Below, one piece after another: positions 1 through 7,877 of a DNA stretch of 64,000 nt. Numbering within the stretch: position 1 is the stretch's first letter; each line of letters opens with the position of its first letter. The notes under the pieces were generated by a model. The model had not been told where the DNA came from. It made no database searches and saw only the letters and a list, made by a program, of their open reading frames with translations. This stretch comes from an uncultured Muribaculaceae bacterium. Lineage in GTDB: Bacteria; Bacteroidota; Bacteroidia; Bacteroidales; Muribaculaceae. The stretch covers positions 62,001-126,000 of the forward strand of contig CAJUKZ010000002.1 in assembly GCA_910586995.1 (NCBI GenBank), given 5' to 3'. Made by a program: the position numbers and the translations under genes.

Positions 1-1423
1 CGCATGCCAGATCCGGATTTCCTCCGGGTAGAAAATATTTATCGTTTAGCGAAGGGAACTTATAATTTCTTGACACCGAAGCCCGCAACATCACATTCCC
101 TGCCCGTGAGATCAATCCGTCGACAAAGAATGCCGGAATCACCGGAGCCCATTTATCACCGGCCATATCCTGCCTAAGCACCAGCGACATGCCCAAGCGG
201 TCCACCGGTTGCCATTTTGCCGAAGCATAGCCTGAAAGCTCAATCCGCCCCTTATCATAGCCATATATCACAGATCCGTCGTCAGCAGTAATTTTGTTCT
301 TATCCTCACTGCGCACAAAGTGCTGATGTGCCGATACCCCTGCTGTAAAATACCATTTCTCGACCGGATTGAACTCCACATCTCCCTGTGCATAAAATGT
401 ATTCACTCTGCTGCGCGAACGGACCATATCAGCCCAATTACCATCCGACACCTCTCTACGGTAGTCATAATTCATATTGGTATGAACATATCCGGCTTTC
501 ACGGCTGTGCGCCAAAGCGATCTGCTGTGATTCCAGGAGAATACAGCTCTCAGAGTATTCTCAAGCTGACGATTCTCGAATTCACGTTCATCGCCATAAT
601 CAGTACTTATCAGCGGCAACTCTCGATTCGAATACGTATACCATACATTTAATCCGAGACGATCGCCACGGAGGTTATTGTAGTACACTTCCTGAAGAAT
701 ATTGAAATCCTTGAACGCACCGCTACGGTTACGTTCCACCGGGTGATAACGTCCCACAATATTATGATTGTCATCATAGATATTGATCATCTTGTCGTGA
801 TTGACATATTTATAGTCGTTGGGCGAAGATGAATATACAATGCGTGTGGATGTCGACCAATTTTCATTGGCATACGTCAGTCGGGCAAACTCATCGAAAG
901 TACTGAACGATCCTATTCCCTGTATGTATTGCGCAGATAAGCCTTCTGGAATTGCAGAGGAAGATGTGGATAGCCTCACAAGCCCTCCGAGTCCTCCACC
1001 GGCATCATTCACTGATGATGTGCCGTGAAGCAATGAAGCCTGGTCTATGAAGTAGGCCGGTATCGTTGAGAAATCAGTTGTCCCCATCATAGGGTTGTTG
1101 ATGTGCATACCGTTCCATGTCACCTGTGTGTGTCCCGGCGATGTGCCTCGGAACGCCACAGTCGACAGCGTGGCCCGCCCGTAGCTCTTGACAAACACAG
1201 ACGAATTGAAAGCCAGAACATCTGCCATAGACAAGGCAATATTTTCCTTCAGCGCCAGAGAGTCGAATGCAGTCTTCTGTATGCCTATTTCTTTCATCGG
1301 ACGCTTTGCCGTGACCTCAAGCGTACGCATGTTGTGTATTTTCTGTGCCAACGCCTGATGTCCGGATGCAATAGCGGCAACCGACACAGAAAGCAATATA
1401 AGTCTTAATTTATCTGTACCCAT
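1..1423 (-). CDS. btuB: TonB-dependent outer-membrane receptor, BtuB-like (partial, C-terminus off the left edge)
   Basis: The reading frame is open from the ATG at 1423 to the window edge, giving about 474 residues; the rest of the barrel is outside. It starts with a signal peptide (MGTDKLRLILLSVSVAAIASG, cleavage near AQA/Q). A plug domain follows, with the pattern ADVLAFNSSVFVKSYG, VAFRGTSPGHTQVTWNG and INNPMMGTTDFS typical of BtuB-type cobamide receptors of Bacteroidales. After it come alternating aromatic/polar strands of the beta-barrel. The role is energised import of cobamides across the outer membrane. It lies 15 nt downstream of btuG and, through it, of a cobalamin riboswitch, so B12 repression is expected. 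No carboxypeptidase-like N-terminal extension is seen. The cobamide assignment rests on neighbours and plug resemblance; another TonB substrate is possible but unlikely. Confidence 0.85.
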   Translation of the reverse strand, partial: MGTDKLRLILLSVSVAAIASGHQALAQKIHNMRTLEVTAKRPMKEIGIQKTAFDSLALKENIALSMADVLAFNSSVFVKSYGRATLSTVAFRGTSPGHTQVTWNGMHINNPMMGTTDFSTIPAYFIDQASLLHGTSSVNDAGGGLGGLVRLSTSSSAIPEGLSAQYIQGIGSFSTFDEFARLTYANENWSTSTRIVYSSSPNDYKYVNHDKMINIYDDNHNIVGRYHPVERNRSGAFKDFNILQEVYYNNLRGDRLGLNVWYTYSNRELPLISTDYGDEREFENRQLENTLRAVFSWNHSRSLWRTAVKAGYVHTNMNYDYRREVSDGNWADMVRSRSRVNTFYAQGDVEFNPVEKWYFTAGVSAHQHFVRSEDKNKITADDGSVIYGYDKGRIELSGYASAKWQPVDRLGMSLVLRQDMAGDKWAPVIPAFFVDGLISRAGNVMLRASVSRNYKFPSLNDKYFLPGGNPDLAC

Positions 1424-1438
1424 AACTCTAATATGTCA

Positions 1439-2515
1439 TCAGCGCCAGCAAAACGCACCGGGAGATATTCCGGCATAAAATTCGTCTATAAGATCTCCAT
1501 CCTGGCTATATCTGTATACTATGCCCTGCTGCCGGTAATCAATAGCATCGGCTACGTAAATATCACCATTTGCCGGACTGACGGTGAGTCCGTAATATAT
1601 GGTTCCCTGCGATTTTATGACCGGCCGTACAGGAAGTCTGTTTGAATCCACAGACATCTTCCATACATCTCCATTGAGCCAATAGATAGTGTTGCCCTCA
1701 CGGTCGATATTCAGTTCCGACACCATGTCGCCAAGCCTGAACTTGAACTGTCTTTCTACTGTGAACGATTCAGCATCTATCCTGAACAAAGAGGGGGCTT
1801 CGTAGCCGAATGGATTGCCTTCATAACCACCATCACAAACAGTCCACAATTTGCCATTGCAGTCAATGGCCAGCGAAGTAGGTTGCACGCCCACCGTCAG
1901 TTCATCAACTACAGTATCTGTCTCTGTATCTATCTTTATAATTCTGTTCTGAAAGCTCCACAGGTTACAGAACACGTATTTGCCAAACTGAACCATCTGC
2001 TCGGTAGAACCGGATTCCGGCGACATTCCCGGAATGGTTATATACCCCGTAACCTGATAGGTTGACGGATCAAAGATAATTATCTGATTGCTCCACAACT
2101 GCGTGATATAGGCCTTACGATCATTTACAAAGTGTATGAACCTCGGCGATGGCAGATTTTCTATACGTCCGACCTCACGAAAGGTATTAATATCTATGGC
2201 AAAGACGACTTTACTATTATTGACAGCTATCCAGCCACGGTCGCCATATATGGACATAGACTGCGCCACATCGCCGAGCTTGAAGCCGTTGGCACGTGCA
2301 AACACCTCATTTTCCACCGTTTCCGACTCCGGATTATAGTAAGTAAGAGACGAGTTACTATATTGGAAGTTTCCTTCATTTACTATAAACAATCCCTCAC
2401 CAGATACCTCGAAATCCTCACTTTCTCCATAATCCCACTCCATGCATCCGGAGAAAATAAATCCGGATGCAGCTATAATAGTCAGAAGCGTACACAATCT
2501 GCCAATCGTTTTCAT
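1439..2515 (-). CDS. btuG: BtuG-like surface lipoprotein, seven-bladed beta-propeller binding cobamides
   Basis: This 358-residue protein has a type II signal peptide with lipobox FSGC (Cys about residue 24), so it is probably surface-anchored. The body is a series of YncE-like propeller blades (repeated IAVNNSKVVFAID, YITQLWSNQIIIFD, LAIDCNGKLWTVCDGG, IYVADAIDY). The N-terminal block with GLFIVNEGNF, SLTYYNPES and ANGFKLGDVAQSM matches the family of BtuG, known from Bacteroides thetaiotaomicron as a very tight B12 binder that caps BtuB. Its ATG overlaps the upstream stop by four bases (ATGA), implying translational coupling, and btuB follows after 15 nt. Regulation is through the riboswitch near 4455-4586. 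The function is inferred from family and operon context. Confidence 0.82.
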   Translation of the reverse strand: MKTIGRLCTLLTIIAASGFIFSGCMEWDYGESEDFEVSGEGLFIVNEGNFQYSNSSLTYYNPESETVENEVFARANGFKLGDVAQSMSIYGDRGWIAVNNSKVVFAIDINTFREVGRIENLPSPRFIHFVNDRKAYITQLWSNQIIIFDPSTYQVTGYITIPGMSPESGSTEQMVQFGKYVFCNLWSFQNRIIKIDTETDTVVDELTVGVQPTSLAIDCNGKLWTVCDGGYEGNPFGYEAPSLFRIDAESFTVERQFKFRLGDMVSELNIDREGNTIYWLNGDVWKMSVDSNRLPVRPVIKSQGTIYYGLTVSPANGDIYVADAIDYRQQGIVYRYSQDGDLIDEFYAGISPGAFCWR

Positions 2516-4338
2516 CTGTCAAGCATATTAAAATCATATATACCCAATACCTCCGTCGACAACTCACCGAGATTTCCCGACTTTGTCTGCACAGCAACCT
2601 GTATCTTGACAAAGTCTATATATTCAAGTTCTACCGACGAGCCATCAGGCTGCATTGCATTTGATATTTTGAAACCGGTACACTGTCCCTCAAGTCCATC
2701 TACTGAATCAGAGCCTACATTATCGGCATAGCCCCAGGCATACGGCGGATTTTGCCATAATCCGGATGTGCTATCAAAATAGTTCCGTGATGCAAGCCGT
2801 GTGCCATAGAGGGTATATGCGTCTTCCTCGATCCACTGCGGATAGTAGTAAGCCTGTGAATGAAAAGCTCTTATATAATCCACAGTACCTTCATTCCCGA
2901 GATTATCGGTCCACTGCACACTCATGCCCGGGGCTGCCGGGCGATAATAAGTGACAGCATAATCGCGTACAGTATTCTCCGAATCATCTTCCGATCCTCG
3001 TAGCTGATACCATTGGTCGTCAGGCAGACCATTGCCGTTCACATCCTGCATCACCCATACTATGCCGGGTTCATTGCTGCATTGTATACCGTTATTCATA
3101 TCGAAAGAGTTACCTCTTACGACAAAATCATATTCTGCACCGGAAGCCGCCACACTATGATCAAATCCCACAACCACATATCCGCCGAATGCACCGAGAC
3201 TTATATCTTCTCCTCGCGAAAGACGTTTCTCGGCCCATGCCACGGCATCTGCATGAGAAGATTCCGAGCCTGCCATCACACTTTGGTTGATGAACTGTCC
3301 CGGAGCAGGAATCCATTCATAAATCTTGTCGAATGAAGACAATGATGTGGCTGAATGCGGCCGACGCCGGCTTTCCTCCGTAGCATCGACACACACAACC
3401 TCAACCTCAGCGACAGCAGCGGCCGAGGTTCTTGAAATGCCAGTAGTCAAACGTGAGCATGCACGCGACGCAGACCTGAGGTCTGTCTCCTCGGCAGTAA
3501 CACTTATACGGTAACGTCCCGGCTGCGACGGTGTGAAACAGAACATTCCATCCTTGCAGTCCACATCTTTACCATCCACTCTCCAGGAGTAGACAGGATT
3601 CTTGAAATCAGACAGTACCGGACGAAGATATACCGTACGGCCGGGGAATGTATACCTCGTGAGATTATTATATGAATATGACACCGGCATAAACCGTATG
3701 GAATAAGGCAGGGTGTCCACCACCTCCAGATCAAAGTCAAGCGTAGCCTCTCCGTCCGAATTGCTCGCTACAATGACAATATGGTGGACTCCGAGGATAG
3801 TACTGTTGAACGTAAAAGTTTTTTCATCGCATACCTCAACTCCATCTACCGACCATGTCACCGAGAAATCCGGAAGATCTGAATGCTGAATGTCCGGGAT
3901 AAAGGTGTAATCCGCTCCTGATAACAACTGCAAACCGGAATCAGGAAGACGCAACGAGATCACAGGAGGAGTCAGTTCAAGTATATCGACCCGGAGTTCT
4001 TCAACCGTTGCTCCATAATCATTTTCCGCCGTCAGAGTAATGTATACCTCTCCTATTTCATTCCACGAGCATGTAAACTGCGGACCTCTTGCCACTATAT
4101 CACCGTCGATAGACCAGTATATATCGCCGTCGTCACAGTTGGCGAATTCCGGTGATATTGTCAATTCCTGTCCTACCTTCACGGTATATACACCATACTC
4201 GTTTTCAAGAACTACCACAGGAACTGCACCACCGGCTGAGATTACATCATCCTTATTACAGGATAAAAGTATTGCAGGCAGTATAAAGAGGATTAATTTA
4301 AGGTAATGTGCTATTAAAATATTTCCGCGCATGCGCAT
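2512..4338 (-). CDS. Surface lipoprotein with PKD/Ig-like repeats, first gene of the cobamide uptake operon
   Basis: The frame stays open up to 4443, but the ATG at 4338 (or 4332) puts a lipoprotein signal peptide at the N-terminus, with lipobox LLSC followed by NKDD, so I start it there (608 residues). Three Ig/PKD-like repeats of 80-90 residues follow, each with a W-S/R-x-D-G core (YWSIDGD, TWSVDGVE, YSWRVDGKD) and a closing strand with VTAEN-like sequence. From about residue 330 there is a large C-terminal domain (GAFGGYVVVGFDHSV, DVNGNGLPDDQWYQLRGSE, WGYADNVGSDS) that I recognise as typical of cell-surface proteins in Bacteroidales cobamide loci but whose function I cannot name. It is coupled to btuG by an ATGA overlap. 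It is probably an accessory capture protein on the cell surface; this is inference. Confidence 0.8.
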   Translation of the reverse strand: MRMRGNILIAHYLKLILFILPAILLSCNKDDVISAGGAVPVVVLENEYGVYTVKVGQELTISPEFANCDDGDIYWSIDGDIVARGPQFTCSWNEIGEVYITLTAENDYGATVEELRVDILELTPPVISLRLPDSGLQLLSGADYTFIPDIQHSDLPDFSVTWSVDGVEVCDEKTFTFNSTILGVHHIVIVASNSDGEATLDFDLEVVDTLPYSIRFMPVSYSYNNLTRYTFPGRTVYLRPVLSDFKNPVYSWRVDGKDVDCKDGMFCFTPSQPGRYRISVTAEETDLRSASRACSRLTTGISRTSAAAVAEVEVVCVDATEESRRRPHSATSLSSFDKIYEWIPAPGQFINQSVMAGSESSHADAVAWAEKRLSRGEDISLGAFGGYVVVGFDHSVAASGAEYDFVVRGNSFDMNNGIQCSNEPGIVWVMQDVNGNGLPDDQWYQLRGSEDDSENTVRDYAVTYYRPAAPGMSVQWTDNLGNEGTVDYIRAFHSQAYYYPQWIEEDAYTLYGTRLASRNYFDSTSGLWQNPPYAWGYADNVGSDSVDGLEGQCTGFKISNAMQPDGSSVELEYIDFVKIQVAVQTKSGNLGELSTEVLGIYDFNMLDR

Positions 4339-4454
4339 CTCTATTAATGTAAAGACCCGGAAACTGCCATGACAGCCGGCTACGAAATGCGCAGAAAGAA
4401 ACATTTTGCATGTTTCAAATCTTGCCCATAATCCCGCAGGCAATCAGTATGACA

Positions 4455-4586
4455 GGTGTTAGCAGGGCATTCTGACTTATCGCAACACAGACATCAGCCT
4501 GATACACGACTTACAGCAGCGGGTACTGTCCGGGATTCTCACCCGGTTCCCCCCACAGTGTAGCTTACCGGATTTTTAGGCCACAC
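4455..4586 (-). promoter_or_regulatory. Cobalamin riboswitch 1, leader of the btu operon
   Basis: On the minus strand the leader shows the core GGTGAGAATCCCGGACAGTA, CCCGCTGCTGTAAGTCG and, near the 3' end, a B12 box AAGTCAGAATGCCCTGCT (about 4458-4478). These are the conserved blocks of adenosylcobalamin-class aptamers. A TATATTTG -7 element sits just upstream (4592-4599), so transcription would begin close to the aptamer. The 3' end lies about 115 nt before the ATG at 4338. Boundaries are approximate. Confidence 0.92.
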
Positions 4587-4591
4587 AGGCG

Positions 4592-4599
4592 CAAATATA
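4592..4599 (-). promoter_or_regulatory. Promoter -7 element of the btu operon
   Basis: TATATTTG on the minus strand fits the Bacteroidota TAnnTTTG consensus and lies immediately upstream of the cobalamin riboswitch. No clear TTTG at the expected spacing was found, so this is a one-box call. Confidence 0.55.
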
Positions 4600-4655
4600 C
4601 GCCATAATAAACAAAAAAGCCACCGGAAATTTAATCACCGGTGACTCAAAATTCG

Positions 4656-4730
4656 TCGGGGTGGCGAGATTCGAACTCGCGACCCCCTGCTCCCAAAGCA
4701 GGTGCGCTAACCGGACTGCGCTACGCCCCG
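4656..4730 (-). tRNA. tRNA-Pro (anticodon TGG)
   Basis: A full cloverleaf folds on the minus strand. The acceptor 5' strand is CGGGGCG, the anticodon stem CCTGC/GCAGG encloses loop TTTGGGA (anticodon TGG), and the T arm is GCGAG-TTCGAAT-CTCGC. The discriminator is A; CCA is not encoded. There is one C-A mismatch in the acceptor stem. It reads codon CCA. It is on the same strand as, and about 70 nt upstream of, cobalamin riboswitch 1. Confidence 0.95.
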
Positions 4731-4870
4731 AAACGCAAAACCATTTCTGCTTTTGCGCTGCAAAGATACAAACTTTTTTTGAAATACCAAAAGTTAAGAA
4801 AACTTACAACGCAGAATATACGTTAAAATACTAAATTTAGAAAATCTGTCCGCGAATAAATAATTTTGCA

Positions 4871-4900
4871 TTGATAAATGCGGCAAATGGCTTATCTTTG
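4871..4900 (+). promoter_or_regulatory. Promoter for the outer-membrane protein / tsaD / cinA unit
   Basis: TTG at 4871-4873 and TATCTTTG at 4893-4900, 19 bases apart, match the Bacteroidota -33/-7 pattern. They lie 53 bases upstream of the ATG at 4954. Confidence 0.6.
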
Positions 4901-4953
4901 CAACAACAAGAGAAGGCTTCCGGCCCACAATACCAGACTTCGATAATAAAGAC

Positions 4954-5499
4954 ATGAATATGCACCGTTTCCCTTGCTTCAGCAAGCTCAGAACCATTGC
5001 TGTCGGCCTGTTAATAACAGCTGCTCCGGCAATCTTTGCCTCCGGACATGAAAAGATATTTGCCCTATCAGGCGGTTTCAACACTAAAAACACGTCCGGC
5101 GTGGCAGGTGTGCATTTCACATACGGACTTAATTCATTCTTGCGTATATCACCAAGCGCATCTTATATATTCAAGCATGACGGCATAGACGCGTTCACAA
5201 TAAACGCCGACTGTCAATTCGCTTTCCGCACTTCGCAATCAATCACTATATATCCACTTGCAGGTATAGGATATTGGTCATGGAACGTTTCATCCGCCTC
5301 TACCGACATATTGCCATTGGACGCAGGCCCGGATACAGACGATGTAAACAGCAGATCGACACGCTATAGCATCAACATGGGAGGCGGAGTGCAATGGATG
5401 GCAACCGAGACGCTTGCCCTGACATTGGAAGGAAAATATGCGCTTATGAAACATTCTCCAACTGCGATATTCAGCATTTCGATAGGATACAGATTTTAG
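4954..5499 (+). CDS. Small outer-membrane beta-barrel protein
   Basis: The 181-residue protein starts with a signal peptide (residues 1 to about 30, ending APAIFASG). The rest is short amphipathic strands ending in an aromatic C-terminus (SIGYRF), as expected for an eight-strand OmpX/OmpA-type barrel assembled by BAM. Segments such as VHFTYGLNSFLRISPSASYIF and YPLAGIGYWSWN read as barrel strands. It is the first gene after a good promoter and ends 4 bases before tsaD, so it is probably co-transcribed with it. No specific function can be assigned; a porin-family or adhesion role are both possible. Confidence 0.75.
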   Translation: MNMHRFPCFSKLRTIAVGLLITAAPAIFASGHEKIFALSGGFNTKNTSGVAGVHFTYGLNSFLRISPSASYIFKHDGIDAFTINADCQFAFRTSQSITIYPLAGIGYWSWNVSSASTDILPLDAGPDTDDVNSRSTRYSINMGGGVQWMATETLALTLEGKYALMKHSPTAIFSISIGYRF

Positions 5500-5503
5500 A
5501 CAG

Positions 5504-6520
5504 ATGAGTATTACAATTTTAGGTATAGAATCCTCGTGCGACGACACATCTGCGGCAGTGATCCGTGATGGTCTGTTGCTGTCAAATGTCATAGCATCAC
5601 AGAAAGTGCATGAGGAATTCGGTGGAGTAGTGCCCGAACTTGCTTCGCGCGCCCACCAGCAGAATATAGTCCCCGTGGTGGACACGGCAATAAAACGCGC
5701 CGGTATAGATAAATCCGAACTTGACGCCATAGCATTCACCCGCGGACCCGGGTTGCTTGGATCTTTGCTTGTAGGAACATCCTTTGCAAAAGGAATGTCG
5801 CTGGGACTCCGGATACCGATGGTAGACGTAAATCATCTTCACGGCCATGTGCTGTCGCATTTCATACGCAAAGATGCGGCAGACAAAGTACCTGAATATC
5901 CATTCCTCTGTCTTCTGATCTCCGGAGGCAACTCACAGCTTATTCTTGTGCGGGATTTCAATGACATGGAGGTCTTAGGACAGACTATTGACGACGCAGC
6001 CGGTGAAGCATTCGACAAGTGCGCCAAAGTGATGGGTCTACCCTATCCCGGAGGTCCGCATATCGACAGACTTGCCGCCGAGGGAAATGCCGAGAAATTC
6101 AAATTCGCAAAACCACATATCGCAGGTCTCGACTATAGCTTCAGCGGTCTCAAGACCAGTTTTCTATACACATTGCGCGACGCTCTGCGCAATGACCCTG
6201 AATTCATAGAAAACAACCGCGCTGATCTTGCGGCATCCCTACAGAAAACCATAATCGACATTCTGCTTGATAAACTGCATAAGGCTGTAAAAGCCACAGG
6301 CGTGAAGACTGTCGCTATTGGTGGAGGAGTATCGGCAAATTCAGGAGTACGCAAGGCTGTGGCAGACTATTGCGAACGCCATAACCTCACGGCATTCATT
6401 CCTGAGCGAAGCTTTACCACCGACAATGCGGCAATGGTAGCTATCGCCGGATATTATAAATATCTTTCCAAAGACTTCTGCCCCTACGACGCCGCACCTT
6501 TCGCAAGGGTAACAGTATAA
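5504..6520 (+). CDS. tsaD: tRNA N6-adenosine threonylcarbamoyltransferase TsaD
   Basis: TsaD transfers the threonylcarbamoyl group from TC-AMP to A37 of ANN-decoding tRNAs, with TsaB and TsaE. The 338-residue length is typical. Visible features are the ASKHA phosphate motif SSCDDTSAAV (10-19), the metal-binding HLHGH (H111 and H115), GGNSQLI, the PYPGGPHID block, and GGGVSANSG near residue 274. It begins 4 bases after the outer-membrane protein gene and is followed 10 bases later by cinA, forming a tight plus-strand run. Nothing is unusual. Confidence 0.97.
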   Translation: MSITILGIESSCDDTSAAVIRDGLLLSNVIASQKVHEEFGGVVPELASRAHQQNIVPVVDTAIKRAGIDKSELDAIAFTRGPGLLGSLLVGTSFAKGMSLGLRIPMVDVNHLHGHVLSHFIRKDAADKVPEYPFLCLLISGGNSQLILVRDFNDMEVLGQTIDDAAGEAFDKCAKVMGLPYPGGPHIDRLAAEGNAEKFKFAKPHIAGLDYSFSGLKTSFLYTLRDALRNDPEFIENNRADLAASLQKTIIDILLDKLHKAVKATGVKTVAIGGGVSANSGVRKAVADYCERHNLTAFIPERSFTTDNAAMVAIAGYYKYLSKDFCPYDAAPFARVTV

Positions 6521-6530
6521 ATATTACATA

Positions 6531-7793
6531 ATGGATCTTTCTATAATTGTAATCGGGGATGAACTTCTGCTTGGCCAGGTAGCTGATACCAATTCCGGTT
6601 TTATAGCCCGGAGTGTAGCTCCGCTGGGATGGAAAGTAGTTTCAGTAAGAACCATCGCTGATGATGCCGAGGATATATACAACGCCGTGGATGAAGCGAT
6701 GAAAACATCCGACGCTGTAATCACCACAGGTGGTCTCGGCCCTACAAAGGACGACATAACCAAGACAACGCTGTGCAGATACTTCAACTGCGGAACGCAT
6801 TTCGACAAGGAGGTAGAGAAGAATATATACTCCATTTTCGAAAAGCGCGGATTGAAGATGAACGATCTTACCCGCAATCAGGCCATAGTGCCGGACGCGT
6901 GCAAAGTAATCCAGAACAGATTCGGGACAGCACCGATAATGTGGTTCGACAAACATACAGGCTGCAAGGACACAGTTCTTGTCTCCATGCCCGGTGTTCC
7001 ATTCGAGACCGAAGGCATGCTGCCGGAAGTGATCGGGGCGCTTATGGATAAATTCAACCCGGATATAGTGATGCGTCACGAGTCATTTATTGTGACCGAC
7101 ATCACAGAAAGCGATCTCGCTGCCAGACTTGACTGCTTCGAGACACACCTTCCCGATTGCCTGCACCTTGCTTATCTGCCCTCGCCGGGATACATACGCC
7201 TGCGTCTTGACGGAATATCCGCCGCAACAGATGAAGCAGAACTGCAACAAATATTCGCCGATACCTGCCTGCAACTTGCATCAGAACTATCGGACAACCT
7301 TCTCTACACAGGTGATTCCGCACCTGACCGCATTGTACTTGAACTTGCCACCAGTGCCGGACTTAGGATCGCAACAGCCGAAAGCTGCACAGGAGGCACA
7401 ATTGCCTCAAGACTTACAGCCACTCCCGGTGCGTCGGAGTGCTTCAACGGTGGCGTTGTCAGCTACAGCAACGCAATGAAGATCGATACTCTCGGAGTCC
7501 GTGGAGAAGACATAGAGCAATTCGGAGCCGTAAGCCGTGAGGTTGTAGAACAGATGTCGGCAGGCATACAGAAAGTTTCTGATGCAGAATGCGCGATAGC
7601 AACATCCGGAATAGCCGGTCCCGGTGGAGGCAGTGAGGAAAAACCGGTAGGTACTGTATGGATAGCCGTAAGAGTTGCCGACAGACTTGAATCCAAATGC
7701 TACAGATTTCCCGGCAACCGCTCAAGGGTTGTCGACCGGGCATCCACTACAGCTCTGATCATGCTTGCAAAGATGCTGAAAGACCTGCAGTAA
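6531..7793 (+). CDS. cinA: CinA family protein, nicotinamide-nucleotide amidohydrolase
   Basis: This 420-residue, two-domain protein has a MoCF/MogA-like N-terminal domain (GDELLLGQVADTNS at 9-22, TTGGLGPTKDD at 65-75). The C-terminal CinA/PncC domain has AESCTGG (283-289) and SGIAGPGGG. CinA proteins deamidate NMN in pyridine-nucleotide recycling, and the N-terminal domain can act as an ADP-ribose pyrophosphatase. Both domains look complete. It is the last gene of the plus-strand unit and is followed by a strong hairpin at 7821-7854. Confidence 0.93.
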   Translation: MDLSIIVIGDELLLGQVADTNSGFIARSVAPLGWKVVSVRTIADDAEDIYNAVDEAMKTSDAVITTGGLGPTKDDITKTTLCRYFNCGTHFDKEVEKNIYSIFEKRGLKMNDLTRNQAIVPDACKVIQNRFGTAPIMWFDKHTGCKDTVLVSMPGVPFETEGMLPEVIGALMDKFNPDIVMRHESFIVTDITESDLAARLDCFETHLPDCLHLAYLPSPGYIRLRLDGISAATDEAELQQIFADTCLQLASELSDNLLYTGDSAPDRIVLELATSAGLRIATAESCTGGTIASRLTATPGASECFNGGVVSYSNAMKIDTLGVRGEDIEQFGAVSREVVEQMSAGIQKVSDAECAIATSGIAGPGGGSEEKPVGTVWIAVRVADRLESKCYRFPGNRSRVVDRASTTALIMLAKMLKDLQ

Positions 7794-7820
7794 TAAATCT
7801 AATTATTGAAGTTATAATTG

Positions 7821-7854
7821 ACGCGGCCGAAATGGATATCCATCTCGGCCGCGT
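7821..7854. terminator. Hairpin between convergent cinA and M13 peptidase genes
   Basis: A 15-bp stem (7821-7835 with 7840-7854, one mismatch, GC-rich core CGCGGCCGA) has a 4-base loop. The position between two convergent genes and the symmetry suggest a bidirectional terminator. There is no long T-run on either side. Confidence 0.7.
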
Positions 7855-7877
7855 AGTCATTATATCTGTAGAAGAAC

